Below are positions 34,901-42,747 of a stretch of DNA of 64,000 bases, piece by piece. Under the pieces are notes generated by a model. It made no database searches and was not told the DNA's origin. It saw only the letters and a program-made list of their open reading frames with translations. The DNA is taken from the NCBI GenBank assembly GCA_021739765.1, contig JAIPBD010000004.1:248001-312000 (forward strand). The letters run 5' to 3'. The DNA comes from Melioribacteraceae bacterium (GTDB taxonomy: Bacteria > Bacteroidota > Ignavibacteria > Ignavibacteriales > Melioribacteraceae). Made by a program: the position numbers and the translations under genes. Every line of letters begins with the position of its first letter. Position 1 is the first letter of the stretch.

Positions 34901-35956
34901 CTTAAATACTACAGCGAAATATACCGAAAGCGTGATAAGAATTTCGGCAACGCTCGAATCGTTAGAAATATACTGGATTCAGCTTTCCAAAAACAACTTT
35001 TACGTATTGCTTCCCTGCCAACAGAAGAAAGATCCGAAGACCTAAAAAATGAATTGTTGTTTGGCGATTTTTCAGACACGCTTGGGAAGAAGAAGTCCAA
35101 AAAGCATTTTGAAATCAAAATTGATCAAAAGAAGTTGGATAAAGATTTAGAAGAATTGCACAGCTTAACCGGATTAGATTCTGTCAAGAAAAGTGTTGAT
35201 AAATTGATTGGAAGTTTAAAGGTTAGTCAATTAAGAAAAGATCGTGGTTTAAAGGTAATGGATCGATCTCTTCATGCTGTATTTACCGGAAATCCTGGAA
35301 CTGGAAAAACTACCGTCGCGAGAATATTAAGCAGTATTTACCGCGAATTGGGTCTTATTGAAAAGGGTCATTTGGTAGAAGTTGACCGAGCATCCTTAGT
35401 TGCCGGTTATCAAGGCCAAACAGCAATAAAATCAGATAAAGTTATAAGTGAAGCACTCGGCGGAACATTATTTATTGATGAAGCATACACTCTCGCGCGT
35501 GGTGCGAACGATTTTGGACAGGAAGCGATAGATACGTTGCTAAAAAGAATGGAAGATCATCGCGGTGAGTTTATCGTAATTGTAGCGGGTTATCCTGAAG
35601 AAATGAGGCACTTTCTTGAATCCAACCCGGGATTAAAATCGCGGTTTACAAACTTTTTTGATTTTGAGGATTATACACCGAGACAGTTATTAGAAATCGC
35701 GGTTGAAATATCCGGCAAATCGGGGTATAAGTTGGATGAAGGCGCACTTCAACTTTTATTGGAAATCTTCAATGAAATATTCGATCAAAGAGATAAAAAC
35801 TTCGGAAATGCAAGGACGGCAAGGAATGTGCTCTATCAAGCAATAAGTTTTCAGGAAGAAAGAATCGCAAACGCACTGAACCACACTGATGAGGATTTAG
35901 TTACGCTCTCCTTCGAAGATTTTGATAAAGTTAAACCGGAAGATTTTGTGAATTAA
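31922..35956 (+). CDS. TPR-like protein with three tandem CbbX/EccA-type AAA+ ATPase modules
   Basis: A very large ATPase, 1344 residues from TTG 31922. Order: TPR-like helical repeats (about 10-220), an uncharacterised beta-rich domain (about 270-411), an acidic, Asp/Glu/Lys-rich linker (about 415-495), then three AAA+ modules. Walker A (GNPGTGKTT) occurs at about 549, 835 and 1123; Walker B reads VLFIDEAY, TLFIDEAY, TLFIDEAY. All three have the SRFT and FGNAR motifs of the CbbX/SpoVK/EccA group, so all may bind and hydrolyse ATP. The frame is open up to TTG 31802, but that start would leave 14 bases for two divergent promoters; neither start has a good ribosome site. No Rubisco or type VII secretion genes nearby. 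Likely a protein-remodelling machine; client unknown. Confidence 0.85.
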   Translation: MNKEKINKLQAESFDHLWNGRYRLALQTAEKVYELDPDDCDSAICLAWALLENGNPSKAMDYANLAVELKADSVKAKMYRGFLLQRMSIFEGAISDFDYTISKEMNSLSWTCLNKARALGGLKQFDSAIEAIEFAAKYSEQDGSKWKYLINYYKKAKDLARGKELITKDNLDNYVKLGWNSIEDKENWFALYVSRLIIQDSSLLRKSPNVRLMELEAMYNMFQFRPALEKADQISDEYADNEKFTKIYNSLIRFSRSDSFKQKNSFFKRKKTTPPSFNMTLSGNLKSETNFLPNEFMDIFSIKIFDAHEEASSGTRKYYKKLKAADLSEIGIEVILNNPFYQKEDKIYSCRVVWIVSDFEAGRNEFSLALNKDWDSIIFVQSSKAEKAGRWNEGQARAEFFVENFKVAERWFILGGSSEAEKSTIVEEPVKDNTKTNQDDLDDKLTNDQKTDQPTANSENEKTDKSEEKNQHEKSNDSDEDLDDEIKQEEEVPQKTLEELIAELDEFIGLESVKFAIRDFIDYLKFQEDRKKSGFKSKDGISINAVFTGNPGTGKTTIARLLGGIFRAMGILPKGHVIEVDRAALVGQYIGETAQKTEKIIEDALGGVLFIDEAYTLVKEGGKGQDFGQEAIDILLKRMEDKKGEFVVIVAGYPNEMNTFLNSNPGMRSRFTHTFDFEDYNPTELMKIFALLLKKEEYKIESEAKVFLEKQLIELYRKRDQNFGNARLVRKLFEDARMNLSKRYIALEDGKKNEEAMTTVISADIEKLFASKEEKKIKLPINEEELSSALSELDNLVGLHSVRKEIRDMIKIARYYIEQGEDIKTNFSSHIMFLGNPGTGKTTVARLFSRIYSSLGILPKGQLIETDKQGLVAGYVGQTAQKTNELIEKAMGGTLFIDEAYSLVTSSGSNDFGKEAIDTLLKRMEDDKGKFIVIAAGYTEEMKQFVNSNPGMQSRFTKSFTFEDYTPDELMIITTRILKSKSVSLNEDTAKELLKYYSEIYRKRDKNFGNARIVRNILDSAFQKQLLRIASLPTEERSEDLKNELLFGDFSDTLGKKKSKKHFEIKIDQKKLDKDLEELHSLTGLDSVKKSVDKLIGSLKVSQLRKDRGLKVMDRSLHAVFTGNPGTGKTTVARILSSIYRELGLIEKGHLVEVDRASLVAGYQGQTAIKSDKVISEALGGTLFIDEAYTLARGANDFGQEAIDTLLKRMEDHRGEFIVIVAGYPEEMRHFLESNPGLKSRFTNFFDFEDYTPRQLLEIAVEISGKSGYKLDEGALQLLLEIFNEIFDQRDKNFGNARTARNVLYQAISFQEERIANALNHTDEDLVTLSFEDFDKVKPEDFVN

Positions 35957-36083
35957 TTCGATAAATTGAATGCAAATTTCACGGATAACATTCGTCAGCT
36001 CACACTAATATTTTTAGCAAGAACCTATATCTTCCCTTCAGTAACTTTAATTTTACGGTAATAAATCTTCAGTTATCTCATTT

Positions 36084-36932
36084 TTAGTATTTATAAAATC
36101 CTTCTCCGGATTTTCGACCTAATTTGCCTGCGGCTACCATCTTTTTGAGCAAAGGACACGCACGGTATTTGGAGTCGTTAAATCCTTCATAAAGAACATT
36201 CATAATGCTAAGGCAAACATCAAGACCAATAAAATCCGCTAAAGTTAACGGGCCCATCGGATGGTTCATTCCTAATTTCATTACCGTGTCGATATCCTTA
36301 ATTGATGCCACACCTTCGTAGAGGCAAAATATGGCTTCATTTATCATTGGCATCAAAACACGATTGGAAATAAAACCGGGGTAATCATGAACTTGTACGG
36401 GTACTTTATTTATAATTTCCGTCAGACTTTTAATAGTTTCAAAAGTTTTGAGTGAGGTTGAGTATCCTCTAATAATTTCGACAAGTTTCATTACCGGAAC
36501 TGGGTTCATAAAATGCATGCCGATAAATTTCTCCGGACGAGTTCCAGAAGCGAGTTCTGTAATTGAAATACTTGAAGTGTTCGATGCGAATATTGCTTCC
36601 GCATTTATTACCGATTGTAGAGTTTCCCAAACCTTCCTTTTAATCTGATAGTTTTCAGAAACTGCTTCGATAACAAGATTTGTGTCCGGTGGAGTATTCT
36701 CAACGCCAACAACACCAGTTATATTATCTAACGCAAAATTTTTCTGCTCGTCATCAATTATCTCTTTTTTTACTTGACGATCCAAATTTTTACTAATTGT
36801 TTGAACAGCTTTCTCAACATATTCTTTTTTTATATCAACCAGATTAACACTAAATCCGTTTTGGGCAAAAACATGAGCGATTCCATTGCCCATAGTCCCT
36901 GCTCCAATTACACTTATTTTTTTGATTTCCAT
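36084..36932 (-). CDS. hbd: 3-hydroxybutyryl-CoA dehydrogenase
   Basis: A 282-residue 3-hydroxyacyl-CoA dehydrogenase that interconverts acetoacetyl-CoA and 3-hydroxybutyryl-CoA with NAD(P)H. NAD motif VIGAGTMGNGIAHVFAQ (about residues 6-22); catalytic HFMNPVPVMKLVEI with His at about 140; and PGFISNRVLMPMINEAI with NHPMGPLTLADFIGLD in the C-terminal dimerisation domain. A GTG start at 36938 is possible, but ATG 36932 has GGAGG five bases upstream. It follows the thiolase by under 20 bases. Together they form the first two steps from acetyl-CoA towards crotonyl-CoA or polyhydroxybutyrate; crotonase is not in the window. Confidence 0.93.
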   Translation of the reverse strand: MEIKKISVIGAGTMGNGIAHVFAQNGFSVNLVDIKKEYVEKAVQTISKNLDRQVKKEIIDDEQKNFALDNITGVVGVENTPPDTNLVIEAVSENYQIKRKVWETLQSVINAEAIFASNTSSISITELASGTRPEKFIGMHFMNPVPVMKLVEIIRGYSTSLKTFETIKSLTEIINKVPVQVHDYPGFISNRVLMPMINEAIFCLYEGVASIKDIDTVMKLGMNHPMGPLTLADFIGLDVCLSIMNVLYEGFNDSKYRACPLLKKMVAAGKLGRKSGEGFYKY

Positions 36933-36949
36933 ATCCACCTCCGGATTTA

Positions 36950-38128
36950 TTAATCAATATTTTTAACAATCATTGCAGACGCTTCCCCACCACCGATACA
37001 AAGCGAGGCCAAACCTAATTTTGATTTTTGCTTTTTCATTTCATGGATTAATGTAGTTAATATTCTGGCACCACTCGCTCCGATCGGATGACCAAGTGCA
37101 ATTGCTCCACCATTAACATTCACGTTCTCAGCTGATAACCCAAGTAATTTATTTACAGCAAGACCAACAACCGCGAATGCTTCATTTATTTCATAAAGAT
37201 CTATATCATCTGTTTTCAATTTTGCTTTGCTTAATACATTTTTAATTGCGTCCGCCGGAGCGGTTGTAAACTCGATTGATGCTTTGGCGGCTGATGCATG
37301 CGATACAATTTCGACTAACGATGTAAAACCGAGTTCTTTAGCCTTTTCCTCACTCATAATTAGGAGCGCTGAGGCACCGTCATTCAACTTTGACGCGTTG
37401 GCAGCGGTTGTGACTCCATCATTTTCAAAAACCGGTCTTAGATGTGGTATTTTGTCGTATCTGACATTTCCCGGTTCCTCATCCCGATTAACTATAATTT
37501 CCCCTTTTCGTGATTTAATAATAACCGGAACTATTTCTGAATCAAACTTCCCTTCATTCAAAGCTTTTTCTGCTCTTTTATATGAATTCACCGCAAAATC
37601 ATCTACGAGTTCCCTTTCAAACTTAAAATCTTTGGCGCATGAATCAGCACAACTTCCCATATGAATGTTATTATAAACATCCCATAATCCGTCTGTAATC
37701 ATAGAGTCAATCATTTTTCCATGACCCAGCCTGTATCCTGATCTTGCATTGGGTAACAAATACGGGGCATTACTCATGCTTTCCATTCCACCGGCAATAA
37801 TAATATCAGCATCACCAAGAGCGATTGCTTGCTGCGCCAGCATTACCGCTTTTAACCCAGAACCGCACATTTTATTTATCGTCAAACATTCCGTTCTGTC
37901 GGATAGTCCGGCTCCCAAAGCTGCTTGCCTTGCGGGTGCCTGACCTAAACCTGCGCTTAAAACATTGCCCATTATTACTTCATCAACTGAATCCTGAGAA
38001 ATTCCGGTTGAGTCTACCAGTTCTTTGATAACAATTCTGCCAAGTTGCGTAGCGGTTAGTGATGAAAGAGTACCCTGAAAAGCTCCTATTGGTGTTCTTT
38101 TTGCTGCAATAATTACAGATTTGCGCAT
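36950..38128 (-). CDS. atoB: Acetyl-CoA C-acetyltransferase (thiolase)
   Basis: A 392-residue biosynthetic-type thiolase that condenses two acetyl-CoA to acetoacetyl-CoA or cleaves it. The nucleophile is the Cys of NKMCGSGLKAVMLA (about residue 88). The second active-site elements are GGAIALGHPIGASGARI (His about 348) and ASLCIGGGEA (Cys about 378). Length is normal. First gene of an operon with hbd. A promoter with both -33 and -7 elements is visible 39 bases upstream. Confidence 0.93.
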   Translation of the reverse strand: MRKSVIIAAKRTPIGAFQGTLSSLTATQLGRIVIKELVDSTGISQDSVDEVIMGNVLSAGLGQAPARQAALGAGLSDRTECLTINKMCGSGLKAVMLAQQAIALGDADIIIAGGMESMSNAPYLLPNARSGYRLGHGKMIDSMITDGLWDVYNNIHMGSCADSCAKDFKFERELVDDFAVNSYKRAEKALNEGKFDSEIVPVIIKSRKGEIIVNRDEEPGNVRYDKIPHLRPVFENDGVTTAANASKLNDGASALLIMSEEKAKELGFTSLVEIVSHASAAKASIEFTTAPADAIKNVLSKAKLKTDDIDLYEINEAFAVVGLAVNKLLGLSAENVNVNGGAIALGHPIGASGARILTTLIHEMKKQKSKLGLASLCIGGGEASAMIVKNID

Positions 38129-38166
38129 GTGTGCACTCCTATTAGTTTGAATTTATGTGGGACAAA

Positions 38167-38198
38167 CAAAAGTAAGAAGTTAACAGAACCGAATCAAA
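38167..38198 (-). promoter_or_regulatory. Bacteroidetes-type promoter for thiolase-hbd
   Basis: On the minus strand TTTG, 20 bases, then TACTTTTG, matching the TTTG-N19-21-TAnnTTTG pattern of Bacteroidetes primary promoters on both elements. The -7 element ends 39 bases before the thiolase ATG. The -33 element overlaps the last codons of the upstream ricT gene. This is the best promoter match seen in the window. Confidence 0.55.
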
Positions 38199-39042
38199 AT
38201 ATTTCGTAACTCAAACAACATTTTAATTTGCCACAGGGTCCGCTTAATTTGGACATGCTTGAGGATACGTTTTGATCATTAGCGATCTGAGTGGTGATTC
38301 TTTTAAAAGTATTAAGATGTGTTGCACAGCAAAATTCGCGTCCGCAGGTTCCCATTCCGCCAATTCTTTTCGCTTCGTCTCTTACTCCGATCTGTCTAAG
38401 TTCGATTCGAGTTCTGAATTTTGAGGCGAGTGATTTCGCTAATTCTCTGAAATCAACTCTGCCATCGGCTGTATAAAAGAAAAATAGTTTTTTACGGTCA
38501 AACTGAAAATGAACATCAACTAATTTCATTTCAAGGCTTAGTCGCTCAATTTCCTCATGGAAAACTTTTTTTGCTTTAAGTTCATCATCACGGTTGAGAT
38601 TTAAGTCCATTTTATCGTGTTCGATCAACTTTCTAATAACTATGGGAATATTTTCTTCATAAAGTCCAAGCCGTTTTCGTCTCACTTTAACGATTTCACC
38701 GGTCTCAACTACGCGTGCAATTTCGATTGACTCATCTTCGTTGCATCTGATCAAAATATAATCCCCCTTCTCCACAGCAATCGAATTTGAGGATTTGATT
38801 TCACAAAAATGTCTTCCTAATAAACCTTCACATTCCGCTTCAATAATATTGCGATAATCTGTTGTCGTCACATAAGAATAATCAGCGGAACAGGTCAAAC
38901 AACCCGTGTGTTTTTCACCTCGGCAAGACAAATCTTCCGCAATTAGGTTTTTAAATTTTATATCCGAAATAAGATCACCGGATTCTTTTTTCTTATATTC
39001 GCTCAGTTCGCCTTTTAGAAAGGATGTGCATATATCGTACAA
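38194..39042 (-). CDS. ricT: PSP1-domain protein (RicT/YaaT-like)
   Basis: A 282-residue PSP1-domain protein related to RicT of Bacillus subtilis, which with RicA and RicF binds Fe-S clusters and affects RNA processing. The PSP1 core is about residues 100-200, and the C terminus has the conserved cysteines TCGREFCC and GPCGKLKCCLSYE. An extra N-terminal cluster CRGEKHTGCLTC may also bind metal. Start is TTG 39042, with AAGGAAA seven bases upstream overlapping the holB stop. Order holB-ricT is the same as holB-yaaT in Firmicutes, supporting the call. Confidence 0.85.
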   Translation of the reverse strand: MYDICTSFLKGELSEYKKKESGDLISDIKFKNLIAEDLSCRGEKHTGCLTCSADYSYVTTTDYRNIIEAECEGLLGRHFCEIKSSNSIAVEKGDYILIRCNEDESIEIARVVETGEIVKVRRKRLGLYEENIPIVIRKLIEHDKMDLNLNRDDELKAKKVFHEEIERLSLEMKLVDVHFQFDRKKLFFFYTADGRVDFRELAKSLASKFRTRIELRQIGVRDEAKRIGGMGTCGREFCCATHLNTFKRITTQIANDQNVSSSMSKLSGPCGKLKCCLSYEIF

Positions 39043-39046
39043 AGTA

Positions 39047-40159
39047 TTATTTCCTTATTGCAATAGTAGCTAATTCAAAAATAACGTTTGCGCTTATGAC
39101 ATTCAAGTGGACATTGTTATCCATTGAAGAAATGTATTTTTCTATATTTATTGAGATTTGTTGAAGATCGGCTTTCGGAAAGTTTTTGTTAAACTTAATC
39201 AGTGTCTCTGAATGATTGCTAAAATAATAGTTATTATTGGCAATTTTATTCCTAATCACATCATTAAGCCATTTAAGAATCATCAAAAGTATAAATCTAA
39301 AAGTCACCTTACCATTATTTTCCAGTATTTCATTTAACTTATTTAGAGCCGTATTATATCGCCGCCCTAAAGAATATCTCAGAATCGTAATTGCGGAATC
39401 AATCATATATTCAAAATCATTTTCTATTAAGTTGATTGCTTGCGTTACGGATCCATCGGAAAAATGTGAAACTTTGTCAGCGATTTGTTTGTCAATTTCA
39501 AATCTGTTCACGAGAATATCACTAACATCTTTTTCACTCAACGGACTAAAATCAATTTGCCAGCATCGTGATTTTATGGTCGGCAGAAGATAATTTTTAT
39601 GGTGTGTGATTAGAATAAAAATATTACCGGGCGGAGGCTCTTCTAAATTTTTTAACAATGCGTTTTGAGATTCCGCGTTCATAAGATGAGCATCGTTGAT
39701 GATTACGAATCTCGTTTCAATATCATCATAATTATTCGCCAAAAATTTACGTATTTCTCGAATGCTTGTTACTTTTATGTTATTTGCCTTCTCGATTTGC
39801 ATTTGATAATACGGATTGGCAATTTTTTTATTCAACTCTTCCCTAATGTTCTCAATCTGCTCATTGGATAATTTGGCAAACGGCAAATCATCGGATAGTT
39901 CCCCTTTGCCTCTCGGTAATTGGAAAATAAATTTGACAAATGGTTCTTCCAACCGAGTTAGTTTTGCCTGTACAGAAGGATTCTTCAAAATCGACTTTTG
40001 GTTTGCCAGTAAAGCGAACTCCATAGCAACGGCAAATTTACCGCAACCGTGCAATCCGGAAAAAAGAATTGCATGTGGTACTTTATTCGAATTGTAAATC
40101 TTTTGGAGAGTCTCTAATTGGGTTTTATTTCCGGAAATTCCTTTCCCGAAAGAATTCAT
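39047..40159 (-). CDS. holB: DNA polymerase III delta' subunit
   Basis: A 370-residue clamp-loader subunit of the DnaX/HolB AAA+ type. N-terminal HAILFSGLHGCGKFAVAMEFA carries the Walker-like motif (GLHGCGK), which delta' proteins do not need for ATP hydrolysis. The Walker B position reads FVIINDAHLMN, then SQNALLKNLEEPPPGNIFILIT, the 'SRC' sensor region being KSRCWQIDFSPL. The C-terminal part is a helical collar domain. No zinc-binding cysteines as in DnaX. Good ribosome site (GGAG) before ATG. ricT follows at once. Confidence 0.9.
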   Translation of the reverse strand: MNSFGKGISGNKTQLETLQKIYNSNKVPHAILFSGLHGCGKFAVAMEFALLANQKSILKNPSVQAKLTRLEEPFVKFIFQLPRGKGELSDDLPFAKLSNEQIENIREELNKKIANPYYQMQIEKANNIKVTSIREIRKFLANNYDDIETRFVIINDAHLMNAESQNALLKNLEEPPPGNIFILITHHKNYLLPTIKSRCWQIDFSPLSEKDVSDILVNRFEIDKQIADKVSHFSDGSVTQAINLIENDFEYMIDSAITILRYSLGRRYNTALNKLNEILENNGKVTFRFILLMILKWLNDVIRNKIANNNYYFSNHSETLIKFNKNFPKADLQQISINIEKYISSMDNNVHLNVISANVIFELATIAIRK

Positions 40160-40183
40160 TCCAATTCTCCGGGAAAGTAAAAG

Positions 40184-40411
40184 TTAGCTGTATTCATCTT
40201 CATCGCCGAAGTAGAAATCTTCGTCGCTTGGATAGTCAGGCCAGATGTCCTCTATAGTTTCATAAGGTTCCTCAGCTTCATCAAGTTCTTTAAGATTCTC
40301 GATAACCTCAAGCGGTGCTCCGATTCTATCAGCGTAATCTATAAGTTCTTCTTTTGATGCCGGCCAAGGAGCGTCGTCAAGATAAGAGGCAAGTTCAACA
40401 GTCCATATCAT
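40184..40411 (-). CDS. DUF2795-family small acidic protein
   Basis: A 75-residue, strongly acidic protein (many Asp/Glu, ending in DEDEYS). VELASYLDDAPWPASKEELIDYADRIGAPLEVIENL is the DUF2795 helical fold. The function of the family is not known. It begins 19 bases after the M23 gene upstream and ends 25 bases before holB, so it may be co-expressed with both. No cysteines or metal motifs. Confidence 0.8.
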   Translation of the reverse strand: MIWTVELASYLDDAPWPASKEELIDYADRIGAPLEVIENLKELDEAEEPYETIEDIWPDYPSDEDFYFGDEDEYS

Positions 40412-40429
40412 TTAGGTAATCCCCCGAGA

Positions 40430-41365
40430 TTAATTTTCCTGTACATTTTGAATTTCGAAAATACTTACATCGTCGTAGATAAAATTACGAGGGTTCAGTG
40501 CAATTCCATTATGTCTTACTTCATAGTGTAGGTGTGGTCCGGTAGAAAGCCTACCAGAATTTCCGGATAAGGCAATAAGGTCACCACGTTTAATGGTTGT
40601 TCCTTTCTTCACCATTGCTTTAGAAAGATGACCATAAATAGATTTATAACCAAATCCGTGATCAATCTCTACGGTAATCCCAAGTCCGCCTTTTCTTCCG
40701 GCGAATACAACTTTACCGTTACCGGATGACCAAATTTTGGTGCCGGTATTAACAAGAAAATCAATTCCGTTATGCATTCTTCTTATTTTGAGAATCGGAT
40801 GATTTCTCATTCCGAATTCATCACCGTATGGCCCGGCTGTTGGTTTAACGGCAGGAATCGATTCAAAAAGTTCAATATTTTCATTTAATCTGTTTTCAAT
40901 CTCAAGATAGTTCTCTAATTCAAAATCCAGCTTTGAATTAATCCTGCCGACATATAGATCGATTTCATTCACCAAATCATTAATTTCTGATGAATTGGAA
41001 GGATTTACCTCTTCGAAAATACTACCGCCGATTCCAAGTTCACGTTCTTCGCCAACTATTGGTTCAAGGTTTGCACGTATCCGGAGATGATTATTTAGTT
41101 CGTTTAATTCGTCAATCTGGTTATCAAATTCTTGGTAATTTACCAGGAGATCTTCAAGCTTTTTGCCGAGTCTGTGATTTTCAGCCTGGAGAGCTTTTAC
41201 TTCCGCATCAGGATTAAGAACTTCCTTAATAGCGAAATACGCTCCAAATACAAAAAAAGACAATAAAAATGAAAAAAATACGGTTAAGAATACAAACTTC
41301 TTATAGAAGTTATGCACCTCAACGAATTTTAGTTTATTTGTAGAGAAATAGTAAAAATTTTTCAT
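40430..41365 (-). CDS. Membrane-anchored M23 peptidase with coiled coil
   Basis: A 311-residue M23 peptidoglycan endopeptidase. A single membrane segment at about residues 26-48 (FVFLTVFFSFLLSFFVFGAYF) anchors it, followed by coiled-coil helices (about 55-185) and the LytM domain (about 190-295). Zinc ligands: MHNGIDF (His, Asp) and HLHYEV. YGHLS is also present. All active-site residues are kept, so it is probably catalytic, cutting cross-links in the periplasm. Lies 61 bases after hprK on the same strand. Confidence 0.9.
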   Translation of the reverse strand: MKNFYYFSTNKLKFVEVHNFYKKFVFLTVFFSFLLSFFVFGAYFAIKEVLNPDAEVKALQAENHRLGKKLEDLLVNYQEFDNQIDELNELNNHLRIRANLEPIVGEERELGIGGSIFEEVNPSNSSEINDLVNEIDLYVGRINSKLDFELENYLEIENRLNENIELFESIPAVKPTAGPYGDEFGMRNHPILKIRRMHNGIDFLVNTGTKIWSSGNGKVVFAGRKGGLGITVEIDHGFGYKSIYGHLSKAMVKKGTTIKRGDLIALSGNSGRLSTGPHLHYEVRHNGIALNPRNFIYDDVSIFEIQNVQEN

Positions 41366-41426
41366 ATTAATCGGAGCGAAGTTAAGAAAAGCTCACCTCT
41401 ATGTCAAGATGACAGTGATATCTTTT

Positions 41427-42437
41427 TTATTCAAAATCATGTTCGAAATATTTGACACTTCGATCACTTTTCGATTTTCGCTTTATTTCATCCGTCAGTT
41501 TGTTTTGAAATACTTTTGCTGCGTCGTATCCGTAATGTTTCAATAAATAATTAAGTGCGATTATTTCTGAAATTACGGTAATATTTTTACCGGGAACTAT
41601 AGGAACTCGAACGTAAGGAACTTCAATATCCATCACGTTAATAGTTGTATCGTCAAGTCCGGTTCTTGTATATTCCTTGTTTTTGTCCCAAATTTCCAAT
41701 TCAATTACTACCTCGAGTCGTTTTTGGAATCGTATTGCACGAATACCAAACATACTTCTGATATCAATAATTCCAATCCCGCGAATTTCCATAAAATGTT
41801 CGGAAATATTTGTCCCTGCCCCGATTAGAATCCCCTCGCCTTTTTTTGTGATAAGAACAACATCATCGGCAACTAACCGATGACCTCTTTCAATTAAATC
41901 CAAGGCAACTTCACTTTTACCAATTCCGGATTTCCCTACAAAAAGCATTCCGGCTCCGTAGACATCAACAAATGAGCCGTGAATAGATATTCCCGGAGCA
42001 AATTGATCGTCCAGGAAGTCACTCATAAAATATGATATCTTTGTAGTAGAAAATTTTGATGTAAAAATCGGGATTCTGCTACTTTTTGCGCACTCTATCA
42101 TATCAGGAGTCGGAGTATTATTATCAGTAACAACTATACATGGAATATCATATTCGAATATTCTATTTATCGCGTTTTTCCTTTGTTCATCGGATAAATT
42201 TCTCAAATATCTGTATTCGGTATTACCAAAAATCTGAACTCTGTTTTCGGGAAATAATTCTAAAAATCCGGTTAAAGCAATTCCCGTTCTGTTCAGATTC
42301 TGATCTTTTATTTCACGGGTTAAATTTGAGTCCGGATTAAATAGTTCTAATCCAAAACTATTCTTAGCAAAATTAAAAAAGTATTCAACTGAAATTGAAC
42401 TTTTCCTTGTAATATGTTTTGGATTATAAATACTCAC
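41427..42437 (-). CDS. hprK: HPr kinase/phosphorylase
   Basis: A 336-residue bifunctional HPr(Ser) kinase/phosphorylase. The N-terminal domain (about 1-130) is the HprK_N fold, followed by the P-loop GKSGIGKSEVALDLIERGH (about 167-185), LVADDVV, and the signature EIRGIGIIDIRSMFG. The C terminus VPIVPGKNITVISEIIALNYLLKHYGY is the family's K3/loop region. In Bacteroidetes-like organisms lacking PTS sugars HprK has an unclear role. The ATG overlaps the hpf stop by 4 bases, so the two are coupled. Confidence 0.95.
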   Translation of the reverse strand: MSIYNPKHITRKSSISVEYFFNFAKNSFGLELFNPDSNLTREIKDQNLNRTGIALTGFLELFPENRVQIFGNTEYRYLRNLSDEQRKNAINRIFEYDIPCIVVTDNNTPTPDMIECAKSSRIPIFTSKFSTTKISYFMSDFLDDQFAPGISIHGSFVDVYGAGMLFVGKSGIGKSEVALDLIERGHRLVADDVVLITKKGEGILIGAGTNISEHFMEIRGIGIIDIRSMFGIRAIRFQKRLEVVIELEIWDKNKEYTRTGLDDTTINVMDIEVPYVRVPIVPGKNITVISEIIALNYLLKHYGYDAAKVFQNKLTDEIKRKSKSDRSVKYFEHDFE

Positions 42438-42736
42438 CGTTTTTTATCGATCTGCTTGGTTTTGATTTTTTTCAATTGTCTTTCCATTTTACTCACAGCA
42501 CTTGAAATAGATTTGCTAAAATCATCACTATCACTTGATACGGTTAAAGTTTTACCGGGAACTTTCATAATTATTTCAGCGGTTTTGATGCTATCCTTCA
42601 AATGAGTAAAACTCAATACAATATTTGCTTCCATTATTTCGTCATTAAATCTTTGCAATCCCGTAACTTCATCGGTTATAAATTCTTTCAAACTATCTTT
42701 TGCAGTAAATTTTCGAGATGTGATGTTGATATTCAT
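42434..42736 (-). CDS. hpf: Ribosome hibernation-promoting factor (HPF/RaiA)
   Basis: A 100-residue short-type HPF/RaiA protein that binds the 30S decoding site and helps form inactive ribosomes on starvation. ITSRKFTAKDSLKEFITDEVTGLQRF (about 5-30) and the strand region EIIMKVPGKTLTVSSDSDDFSKSI (about 55-78) match the family. A basic C-terminal tail (KKIKTKQIDKKR) fits ribosome binding. No long-form dimerisation domain. It starts 11 bases after the recombinase stop and overlaps hprK by 4 bases. Confidence 0.92.
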   Translation of the reverse strand: MNINITSRKFTAKDSLKEFITDEVTGLQRFNDEIMEANIVLSFTHLKDSIKTAEIIMKVPGKTLTVSSDSDDFSKSISSAVSKMERQLKKIKTKQIDKKR

Positions 42737-42747
42737 ATTTAACCTCT

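Noticed and set aside
33420-35900. The three AAA+ modules as a recent duplication or assembly error
   Set aside because: Codons differ between copies even in Walker A (for example ggt aat ccg, gga aat cca, gga aat cct), and surrounding residues have diverged a lot, so these are old, separately evolved repeats.
31922-35956. A Rubisco activase (CbbX) role for the AAA+ protein
   Set aside because: No Rubisco or Calvin-cycle gene occurs in the window and the TPR-plus-three-module layout is unlike CbbX.
41395-41420. Small palindrome tgtca/tgaca downstream of hprK
   Set aside because: Five-base arms with a three-base loop are expected by chance; no T-run.
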